The translations under genes and the position numbers were made by a program. 64,000 bases of DNA, taken from assembly GCA_030066085.1 (NCBI GenBank), contig JASJCI010000023.1:35658-99657 (forward strand), in the 5' to 3' direction. Positions within the stretch are counted from its first letter, which is position 1. The number at the start of each line of letters is the position of its first letter. This stretch comes from Gammaproteobacteria bacterium. GTDB taxonomy: Bacteria; Pseudomonadota; Gammaproteobacteria; GCA-001735895. The notes under the pieces were generated by a model that saw only the letters and a program-made list of their open reading frames with translations, had not been told where the DNA came from and made no database searches. Below are positions 57,188 through 64,000 of this stretch, one piece after another.

Positions 57188-58958
57188 AGTGGTCGAGGTC
57201 AACGGGCCTATCGTCACTATTCGCGAAGCGGGTATTCGTAACGGTGACCAGGTAACGATCGGCGAGCTCGGCCTGGTTGGCGAAGTCATCCATATACGCC
57301 ACGCCGACGCGCTGGTGCAGGTTTACGAATCAACCGAGTCGTTGCGCCCCGGCGAGCAGGTACATGGGCTCGGCCATCCGCTGTCGGTCGAACTCGGACC
57401 GGGTCTGCTGGGGCAGATTTTCGACGGCGTGCAGCGGCCGCTGGACGAAATCATGCGCCAGAGCGGGGAACATATCGGCCGCGGCCTCGAGCTGTCCGCG
57501 CTCGACCGCACAAGGTCCTGGCACTACGTGCCCGAAGAGGATCTCGTGGTCGGCGCGCGTCTGCACGGCGGTGAAGTGCTCGGCCGCGTGCGCGAAACCG
57601 GGGTTATCGAGCACCGGGTGCTGGCGCCACCCGAATGTCGCGGCGAGATCATCGAGCACGCGCCGGAAGGCGATTACACGATCGACGAGATTGTTGCCCG
57701 GGTGCGCAGCGAAGCGGGCAGCGTGGAAGACCTGCGCATGTACCATCGCTGGCCGGTGCGCGAGCCGAGGCCTTACCGCGCGCGCTCGAGCGGAAACCAG
57801 CCGCTGATTACCGGGCAGCGCATCCTCGATACCTTTTTCCCGCTGCTCAAGGGCGGCAAGGCGGCGGTACCGGGACCGTTCGGTGCGGGCAAGACGATCG
57901 TGCAGCAGCAGATTGCACGCTGGTCCAACGCCGATATCGTGCTGTACGTCGGCTGCGGCGAGCGCGGCAACGAACTGGTCGAAATCCTGCAGACTTTTCC
58001 CGAGCTGATCGATCCGTACAGCGGGCGCTCGCTGATGGAACGCACCTTCCTGGTCGCCAACACGTCGAACATGCCGGTAGTCGCGCGTGAAGCCAGTATT
58101 TACGTCGGCGTCACCATGGCCGAGTACTATCGCGACCAGGGCTACGACGTCGTCATGGTGGCGGATTCGACCAGCCGCTGGGCGGAGGCGCTGCGCGAGG
58201 TTGCCGGTCGCCTCGGGCAAATGCCGGTCGAGGAGGGCTACCCGGCCTACCTGGCGTCGCGGCTGGCCGCTTTCTACGAGCGTGCCGGCACCGTCGATAC
58301 CCTGGCCGGCGGCAGCGGCTCGGTCAGCCTGATCGGTGCGGTCTCGCCGCCCGGCGGCGACTTTTCCGAACCGGTGACCAGCCACACCAAGGAGATCATT
58401 CGCACCTTCTGGGCACTGTCCAAACCGCTGGCCGACGCTCGTCATTACCCCGCGGTGTCCTGGCTCGACAGCTTTACCGATTATGCCGAGCGCGCGGGCC
58501 GCTGGTGGACACGGGAAGTCAGTCCCGACTGGCCGCTGCGCCGGCAGCAGGCGCTGACCCTGCTGACCGATGCCGACGAACTCGAGCGCATCGTCAACCT
58601 GGTCGGTCCCGAGGCCCTGTCGTCGGCACAGCGCTGGGTACTCGAAAGCGCCGGCCTGGTCAAGGAAGCGGTACTGCAGCAGAGCGCGCTGGACGAAATC
58701 GACAGCTTTTGCTCGCCGCACAAACAATTCAAACTGCTCGACCTGGTGCTGCGCTTCCACCGGGGCGGCGCTGACCTGATCGACCTGGGCGTGCCGGTCG
58801 AACAGTTGACCGAGCTGCCCTTCGGCGGGGAGCTGGCGCGACTCAAATCCTCGGTGCCCAATGATGACCTGGCGCCGCTCGACGACTACTGGAAACACAT
58901 CGATAACGCTTTCGACCGACTGCGCGTCGAATACAGCGGCGGGAGCGCGAAGCCATGA
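57180..58958 (+). CDS. ntpA: V/A-type ATPase catalytic subunit A
   Basis: Catalytic subunit, 592 residues. The P-loop GPFGAGKT is at residues 232-239; the long V-type insert lies before it (residues about 110-210). [10 protein letters not shown] and [15 protein letters not shown] are also present. It is the length and domain layout of V/A-type A subunits, not of F1 beta. Its stop overlaps the subunit B start (ATGA). Confidence 0.97.
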   Translation: MGEVVEVNGPIVTIREAGIRNGDQVTIGELGLVGEVIHIRHADALVQVYESTESLRPGEQVHGLGHPLSVELGPGLLGQIFDGVQRPLDEIMRQSGEHIGRGLELSALDRTRSWHYVPEEDLVVGARLHGGEVLGRVRETGVIEHRVLAPPECRGEIIEHAPEGDYTIDEIVARVRSEAGSVEDLRMYHRWPVREPRPYRARSSGNQPLITGQRILDTFFPLLKGGKAAVPGPFGAGKTIVQQQIARWSNADIVLYVGCGERGNELVEILQTFPELIDPYSGRSLMERTFLVANTSNMPVVAREASIYVGVTMAEYYRDQGYDVVMVADSTSRWAEALREVAGRLGQMPVEEGYPAYLASRLAAFYERAGTVDTLAGGSGSVSLIGAVSPPGGDFSEPVTSHTKEIIRTFWALSKPLADARHYPAVSWLDSFTDYAERAGRWWTREVSPDWPLRRQQALTLLTDADELERIVNLVGPEALSSAQRWVLESAGLVKEAVLQQSALDEIDSFCSPHKQFKLLDLVLRFHRGGADLIDLGVPVEQLTELPFGGELARLKSSVPNDDLAPLDDYWKHIDNAFDRLRVEYSGGSAKP

Positions 58959-60340
58959 GCGAAATCGAGTACCGTCGTGTCGATTCGATCCACGGTGCAT
59001 TGATGTTCCTGCGCAAGGTCGACGGCGTCGCCCTCGGCGACCGTGTCCTGATCCGGGATCGCGACGGCCGGCGACGTAACGGCCAGGTGATTCGCAGCTC
59101 GGACGAGCTGGTGATGGTGCAGGTTTTCGAGGGCACCGACAACCTGGACCTCGAGAATACCTGGGTTCGCTTTCTCGACCAGCCGTTCGAGCTGGCGCTG
59201 TCGCCCGACATGCTCGGTCGCAATTTCAATGGTATCGGCGAACCGCGCGACGACCGGCCGCCGATCGTTTCCAGCGTGCGACGCAACGTCAACGGTTCGC
59301 CGGTGAACCCGGCTGCACGCGCCTACCCGCGTGAGTTTATCCAGACCGGGGTATCGACAATCGATGGCCTGAACTCGCTCGTGCGCGGGCAAAAACTGCC
59401 GGTGTTTTCGGGATCGGGTTTACCGCACAACCGGCTTGCGGCGCAGATCGTGCGCCAGGCGCGCTTGCCGGGCGACAGCTCCAACTTCGTCATCGTGTTC
59501 GCCGCGATGGGCGTGTCCTACTCGGACGCGCGCTTTTTCGAGCACGAATTCGAATCCAGCGGGGTCTTGCGCAACGTCGTCATGTTCGTCAACCTTGCCA
59601 ACGATCCGCCGATGGAACGCCTGATTCTGCCGCGCACGGCGCTGACCGCTGCCGAGTACCTGGCCTACGACCTCGATCACCACGTGCTGGTCGTGATCAC
59701 CGACATGACCAATTATGCCGAGGCGCTGCGCGAGGTCGCGACCGAAAAGGGTGACGTGCCTTCGCGCAAGGGCTATCCCGGGTACCTGTATTCGGATCTC
59801 GCCGAGATCTACGAGCGCGCCGGCCGGCTGCGTGACCGCCACGGCTCGATCACCATGATCCCGATCCTGTCGATGCCGAGCGACGATATTACCCACCCGA
59901 TACCGGACCTGACCGGTTATATCACCGAGGGCCAGATCGTGTTGAGCCGGGAACTGCACGGCAAGTCGGTGTATCCGCCGGTCAACGTGCCGCCGTCACT
60001 ATCGCGCCTGATGAAAGACGGTATCGGCAAGGACGATACCCGCGAAGACCACCCGCGCGTGGCCAGCCAGCTTTACGCCGCCTATACGCGCGCGCTCGAG
60101 GCGCGCAACCTGGCGTCGATTATCGGCGCGGAGGAACTGTCAGGCCGCGATCGGCGCTATCTCCAGTTCGCCGATCGATTCGAAACCAGCTTCGTCAGCC
60201 AGGGCGAGAGCGAGGAACGCAATATCATCGAAACCCTCGATCTCGCCTGGGAGCTGCTGTCACTGTTGCCGCCGGGTGTGCTCGGGCGCGTCACCGCGGA
60301 AGACTTGCGCAAGTATCACAGCTGGGAGGAGGGCGGCTGA
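58955..60340 (+). CDS. ntpB: V/A-type ATPase subunit B
   Basis: Non-catalytic head subunit, 461 residues. It lacks a P-loop at the equivalent place, where SGSGLPHNRLAAQI stands, and has EFIQTGVSTIDGLN, VITDMTNYAEALREV and SITMIPILSMPSDDITHPIPD. Start ATG 58955 overlaps subunit A by 4 bases; its stop overlaps the subunit D start by one base (TGATG). Confidence 0.97.
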   Translation: MSEIEYRRVDSIHGALMFLRKVDGVALGDRVLIRDRDGRRRNGQVIRSSDELVMVQVFEGTDNLDLENTWVRFLDQPFELALSPDMLGRNFNGIGEPRDDRPPIVSSVRRNVNGSPVNPAARAYPREFIQTGVSTIDGLNSLVRGQKLPVFSGSGLPHNRLAAQIVRQARLPGDSSNFVIVFAAMGVSYSDARFFEHEFESSGVLRNVVMFVNLANDPPMERLILPRTALTAAEYLAYDLDHHVLVVITDMTNYAEALREVATEKGDVPSRKGYPGYLYSDLAEIYERAGRLRDRHGSITMIPILSMPSDDITHPIPDLTGYITEGQIVLSRELHGKSVYPPVNVPPSLSRLMKDGIGKDDTREDHPRVASQLYAAYTRALEARNLASIIGAEELSGRDRRYLQFADRFETSFVSQGESEERNIIETLDLAWELLSLLPPGVLGRVTAEDLRKYHSWEEGG

Positions 60341-60954
60341 TGCAGGACCGGCTCAATATCCCGCCGACCAAGAGTTCGCTGCTGGATCTCAGGCGCAAGC
60401 TCGTTTTTCTCAACGAGGGTTATCGCCTGCTCGAACGCAAGCGCGAACTGCTGACGCGCCTGGTATACGACAAGCTGGGCGAATACGGCGAACTGAGCCG
60501 GTCCACGCGCGCGGTGATGGCGCGTGCCTACCGCTGGCTGGGTATTACGCAGATGCGCATGGGCAGCAACCGCATCGAGCAGCTGGCGCTCGGTATGCCG
60601 CTGGCGGTGGAGGCCAGGGTACTGCCGCGGCGCAACATGAGCGTGCAGTACCCGTCGGTCGAAATCTCGCGCTTGCCGCTGATGCCGGTCGGGATTCTCG
60701 GCACCGATGCGAGCCTCGACGAGACGCGCGCAAGCTTTGCCGAGATGGCGGTGCGGGTGGCGCAGCTGGCCGAGGTCGAGACCGCTTTATGGCGGCTGCT
60801 CGAAGAGCAGCGCAAGACACAGAAACGGGTTAATGCGCTCAAGTACAACGTGATACCCCGCTATCAGCGCACCATCGCCTACGTCGAGTCGAGCCTCGAG
60901 GAAGAGGAGCGCAATAACCTTTTTCAGCTCAAGGTGCTGGCGCGACGCCTCTGA
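60340..60954 (+). CDS. ntpD: V/A-type ATPase subunit D (central shaft)
   Basis: Rotor shaft subunit, 204 residues, forming an antiparallel coiled coil. The N-terminal NIPPTKSSLLDLRRKLVFLN and C-terminal QKRVNALKYNVIPRYQRTI are family signatures. It is the last gene of the operon. Confidence 0.95.
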   Translation: MQDRLNIPPTKSSLLDLRRKLVFLNEGYRLLERKRELLTRLVYDKLGEYGELSRSTRAVMARAYRWLGITQMRMGSNRIEQLALGMPLAVEARVLPRRNMSVQYPSVEISRLPLMPVGILGTDASLDETRASFAEMAVRVAQLAEVETALWRLLEEQRKTQKRVNALKYNVIPRYQRTIAYVESSLEEEERNNLFQLKVLARRL

Positions 60955-61286
60955 AAGCGACGTTCGCCAGCGGCTGATAAGGCCTGTTGCCGGGACATCA
61001 AACCGGCTTCGTGCTCTGCCCGCGGCCGCGATCACCGGCGAGGTTCGCGCTTGCGCCCGGCAGATTTCGAAAAGAGCCACTGAAACCAGGCGCAATTCGG
61101 CTTTTTTGCAAGATAATCGATCCCTGCATTAGTTTCGTATAAACTCGTAAGGTTAGGGAGCGAAGCGAAATCAAGCCTGATAGCGCTCAAGCCGGGACCC
61201 TCGCAGTGGGTGCTACAGGCACGTTTTTGCTTGCCGGATGCGCTCGGCTCGACCGGGTCGCGTCATCACTTTGAACAACGGGACCT
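60955..61286 (+). other. Non-coding gap after the ATPase operon
   Basis: 332 bases with no credible gene. A GCCGG/CCGGC hairpin near 60990 lacks a T-run. A TATAAA box at 61138-61143 could be the -10 of the next gene, giving it a leader of about 140 bases; GAGCG/CGCTC can pair within it. No known riboswitch is recognised. Confidence 0.4.
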
Positions 61287-61991
61287 ATGATGCAACGTAA
61301 ACCGAGACCGCTTTTCGATCTGCTGTTCGGTATCCTGCTGCCGTCGCTCATCCTGATGAAGTTCAGTGGTCCCGAGGACCTCGGAGCTCCCGCAGCGCTG
61401 GTGCTGGCGCTGGTCTTCCCGATCAGCCTCGGACTCTACGAGTTGATTCGCTTCGGCGCCACCAACTGGATTGCCGTGCTCGGGCTGGTAAGCGTGCTGT
61501 TGACCGGCGGAATCGGCCTGCTCGAACTGGATGCGCGCTGGCTCGCGGTCAAGGAAGCGGCTATCCCGGCGCTTATCGGTATCGCGATCCTGGTCGCCGC
61601 CCGGCTCGGCTACCCGCTGGTCGGTAAACTGATATACAACCCGATGGTGCTCGATACCGACAGGATCTCGCGCGTGCTGCGCGAGCGCGGATACGAAGAG
61701 CTGTTCGAGCTGCGCCTGCGCAACGCCACCTACCTCGTCAGCGCAACCTTCTTCTTTTCCGCGGTGATGAACTACCTGCTGGCTACCTGGATCGTAACCA
61801 GCCCGGCGGGCACCACTGCATTCAACGAGGAACTCGGCCAGCTTACCCTCGTCAGTTACCCGGTGATTGCATTGCCGTCGATGATCATGATGCTGGTGAT
61901 CTTTTATTTCCTGTGGCGCACGATCAGCGGCCTGACCGGCCTGAAATTCGAGGAAGTGCTGGCTCCGTCGCTGCACGAGGACAAGCAGTAA
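61287..61991 (+). CDS. Multi-pass membrane protein, VC0807-like
   Basis: A 234-residue inner membrane protein with about six helices: residues 10-26, 36-55, 60-78, 88-108, 150-168 and 190-215. The pattern, with LLFGILLPSLILMKF at the start and ELRLRNATYLVSATFFFSAVMNY in the middle, resembles the VC0807 family of septation-protein-A-like proteins. Function unknown. ATG 61287 follows a GGGACC stretch; ATG 61290 is also possible. Confidence 0.75.
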   Translation: MMQRKPRPLFDLLFGILLPSLILMKFSGPEDLGAPAALVLALVFPISLGLYELIRFGATNWIAVLGLVSVLLTGGIGLLELDARWLAVKEAAIPALIGIAILVAARLGYPLVGKLIYNPMVLDTDRISRVLRERGYEELFELRLRNATYLVSATFFFSAVMNYLLATWIVTSPAGTTAFNEELGQLTLVSYPVIALPSMIMMLVIFYFLWRTISGLTGLKFEEVLAPSLHEDKQ

Positions 61992-62494
61992 ACCGGCGCC
62001 GGGCCTGTCGGAGCACGGGCAAAACCGGCGCGATTAAAGTTGGCCGAGCGCGTCCTGTTCTGGCGCGGGATTTGCTCCTGCTTTACCAGGGGCAGGCAGC
62101 AGTCGGTCGCCGCGAGGCAAATGCCCGCCCGCGTGGACCGATCCCGTCGAATCCTTAAAATTACGGTAATGTGATGGTCGTCGCCTTTCGCGTTCGCAAT
62201 CGATGGCCCGGGCTCAACCTGCTTGCCGCGGTTTTGCCAGCTGCTGTCCTCGCCAGTGGCCGTTCAACAAGATTCTAGCTTGTTCTCGCAAGCGCCTGAT
62301 TTAACGAGTTTATCGCGCCTCGACGGCACAACGAGATCGGTCCGGACAGGGGTTGGATAGGACCCGTATGCTGCTGATTTTGCTTGAAAAAGAGTCATTT
62401 CAGCGGCACCAACAGCGTCAGATATCCGGCGCTATACCCCGATTTTTCTCTGCTATGCTCAGATCCATCGACTGCAACCGGAGCCGATCCAGAC
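61992..62494 (+). other. Non-coding gap before the HDOD gene
   Basis: 503 bases without a credible gene. AACAAG/CTTGTT (62266-62284) is a weak hairpin. A repeated AACCGGCGC occurs near 61991 and 62024. An extended -10, TGCTATGCT at 62451-62459, lies about 36 bases before the HDOD start and could drive it. The sequence could hold a small RNA, but I see no signature. Confidence 0.4.
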
Positions 62495-63388
62495 ATGGAA
62501 CCCCTGATCGCCGAGCAACCCCTGACCATCGACGAATTGATCGGTCGAGGCCAGGAATTACCCAGCCTGCCCGAGATATACCTTCGTGTATCGCAACAGC
62601 TCGAGGACGAAAGGGTCAGCGTGTCCGAGATCGGCGAAACCGTACAGAATGATCCGGCAATAACGACCCGGGTGCTGAAAATGGTTAACAGCGCCTACTA
62701 CGGGTTGCCGAACCAGGTCTCCTCGGTGGCGCAGGCCGTTTCGCTGCTTGGACGCGAACGTCTCAAGCACATATTGATCGGCTCGGTGCTGCGCGGGGTC
62801 TTCAGCTCGCATGACAACCCGGCATTTTCGATGCAGGAGTTCTGGCAGCACAGCATCAAGACCGCGATCATTGCCCGGCAGCTGGCGCATGAGCTGCCGA
62901 CTATCGAGGAGTCGGAATCGATGTTCACCGCCGGCCTGCTGCACGACATCGGCCGGCTGTTGCTGATAAACCGGGTGCCGCAACAATTGCTGGCCGCCGA
63001 GGAATACATGATTCGCAAGCGAGTCGATATTGTCAGCGCGGAAATCGCCGAAATCGGTCTGACCCATACCGCGGTCGGCGAAACGCTGATGCATCACTGG
63101 GGCCTGCCGCAAGTACTGATCGATTGCGCTCGCCTGCATCACGAAGTCGTGCACGACGGTCCGCACCGGCGCGCCACCCACCTGATCTATTTCGCCAACC
63201 AGCTCAGCCAGTATGTCCCGCCGCTGGACGACGGGGAAACCGCGGACATACTCGACGGCATCGAAAACTGGGACCAGGGCGACCTGGACCTGGAACAGAT
63301 CGCCAGCGCATGCCAGCTTGCCGACGACATGGTTTTTGATGTCATGGAATCGTTCGGCATGGTGGCGATGGAAATCGGCGAGGACTGA
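62495..63388 (+). CDS. HDOD domain signalling protein
   Basis: A 297-residue protein whose residues about 15-215 form an HDOD domain (helical relative of HD hydrolases): ELPSLPEIYLRVSQQLEDE, QNDPAITTRVLKMVNSAYYG, AVSLLGRERLKHILIGSVL and AGLLHDIGRLLL. The HD pair is seen in LLHDIG. Many HDOD proteins have lost phosphohydrolase action and work as regulators of signalling or motility. No GGDEF or EAL partner is adjacent. I chose ATG 62495 since the Pro-rich family motif then starts near residue 20. Confidence 0.92.
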   Translation: MEPLIAEQPLTIDELIGRGQELPSLPEIYLRVSQQLEDERVSVSEIGETVQNDPAITTRVLKMVNSAYYGLPNQVSSVAQAVSLLGRERLKHILIGSVLRGVFSSHDNPAFSMQEFWQHSIKTAIIARQLAHELPTIEESESMFTAGLLHDIGRLLLINRVPQQLLAAEEYMIRKRVDIVSAEIAEIGLTHTAVGETLMHHWGLPQVLIDCARLHHEVVHDGPHRRATHLIYFANQLSQYVPPLDDGETADILDGIENWDQGDLDLEQIASACQLADDMVFDVMESFGMVAMEIGED

Positions 63389-63421
63389 TTGCCGTTTTTA
63401 TCCCCGCTCGCGGGATCTCGA

Positions 63422-64000
63422 TCAATTCCGGGCCAGCGCCAGCGAAGCGCAGCGAAAAGAGCCGCCGGTAGCGGGTACTCCATCGAAGCCGATCGCTTCT
63501 ACCCTGTAACCCAGTGATTCCAGCTGCCGGTTGACCCGGCGGCAGGAGACATGATCACGCGCGACGATGGTCGACGAATCAATCGAAAGCACGTTGGTCG
63601 CCAGGTGTTCGCGCTCAACCGCGTCGATCTCGATCCAGCTGTATTGCCGCAGGATTTCGCGGCTTTGCCGATCCAGTCCGACCAGGCTTGGCGGATGGAT
63701 CAGCAGGTGTCCCATGCCGAGTGGACTGAGGCAACAATCTAGATGCAGCTGGCGGTGTGGGACCGGGTACACGTCGATACCCTCGGGCGACAGCGTGTCG
63801 CGCAGAAACTCGTAGCCCTTGCGGTTGGAACGCAGGTGATAGCCGACCAGCACCGTTTTCGCATCCAGTACGATGACGTCGCCACCTTCGAGCAGGCAGC
63901 CCCGTGGCGGGCGCAGGATCGCTTGCTGGTCGACCTGTGCCAGGTGCTGCGCAATCGTATCGATTTCATCGACCCGGCTCGGCACGGCCATGTTGGCGAT
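63422..64000 (-). CDS. Amidinotransferase-fold hydrolase (DDAH/arginine deiminase-like), partial
   Basis: The C-terminal 190 or so residues of a guanidine-modifying enzyme; the N-terminus lies beyond the window end. The motif LEGGDVIVLD and the terminal GGSFRCASL, which holds the catalytic Cys, are those of dimethylarginine dimethylaminohydrolase and related proteins. The middle segment LHLDCCLSPLG contains the family histidine. The ORF stays open to base 64000. Substrate cannot be given from this part. Confidence 0.85.
   Translation of the reverse strand: MANMAVPSRVDEIDTIAQHLAQVDQQAILRPPRGCLLEGGDVIVLDAKTVLVGYHLRSNRKGYEFLRDTLSPEGIDVYPVPHRQLHLDCCLSPLGMGHLLIHPPSLVGLDRQSREILRQYSWIEIDAVEREHLATNVLSIDSSTIVARDHVSCRRVNRQLESLGYRVEAIGFDGVPATGGSFRCASLALARN

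Noticed and set aside
61138..61286. Riboswitch upstream of the membrane protein gene
   Set aside because: The leader can form small hairpins but matches no class I know, and there is no terminator-like switch element.

Overview
The window is GC-rich chromosomal DNA of a gammaproteobacterium, read from gene order and protein families. Two ancestral blocks are kept in the order seen in Pseudomonas and relatives: nnr-tsaE-amiC-mutL-miaA-hfq-hflX-hflK-hflC-(DUF2065)-hisZ-purA, and rnr-rlmB-rpsF-rpsR-(membrane protein)-rplI-dnaB-alr. A MutL carrying the endonuclease-type motif, an SelD fused to a flavoprotein, a GlyGly-CTERM-like tail on a secreted protease and a full V/A-type ATPase operon suggest a free-living, probably marine lineage outside the Enterobacterales. 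The genus cannot be fixed from the window. TTG start codons are unusually common, often inside a TTGA stop/start overlap.

Layout. 1-2.1 kb: argG, a small lipoprotein and acylphosphatase. 2.1-5.4 kb (minus): a coupled trio of PQQ-type sugar dehydrogenase, CPXCG protein and a large secreted protein with two CXXCH sites. 5.5-10 kb: the flavoprotein-SelD fusion, then a class II DAHP synthase/MTHFR-like pair on the minus strand. 10.3-15.4 kb: a branched-chain amino acid ABC transporter, its binding protein converging on the livGFHM operon across one shared terminator. 15.5-21.1 kb: small membrane, redox and acetyltransferase genes. 21.3-24.1 kb: PEP carboxylase.

24.2-37.8 kb is the nnr-to-purA housekeeping block: NAD(P)HX repair, tRNA modification, wall hydrolysis, mismatch repair, Hfq, HflX/HflKC, HisZ and PurA. 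It is interrupted between amiC and mutL by an antisense hydrolase and a tiny open frame resembling the two ends of transaldolase. 37.8-40.4 kb: a secreted zinc metallopeptidase and a lipoprotein. 40.4-48.6 kb: tRNA-Leu and the rnr-to-alr block. 48.7-50.0 kb: tRNA-Arg(ACG) followed by a hairpin-dense stretch bounded by a copy of the tRNA 3' end, then an orphan barrel-like protein; this looks like a mini-island or integration scar.

50.0-52.5 kb: TauD-like dioxygenase, orphan ParA and an acyl-CoA synthetase remnant. 52.5-61.0 kb: a nine-gene V/A-type rotary ATPase operon, the most distinctive system here, with an unusual gene order and a proteolipid whose first hairpin is atypical. 61.3-64 kb: a membrane protein, an HDOD signalling protein and a truncated amidinotransferase-fold enzyme. 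No CRISPR array, rRNA, insertion sequence or prophage was seen.
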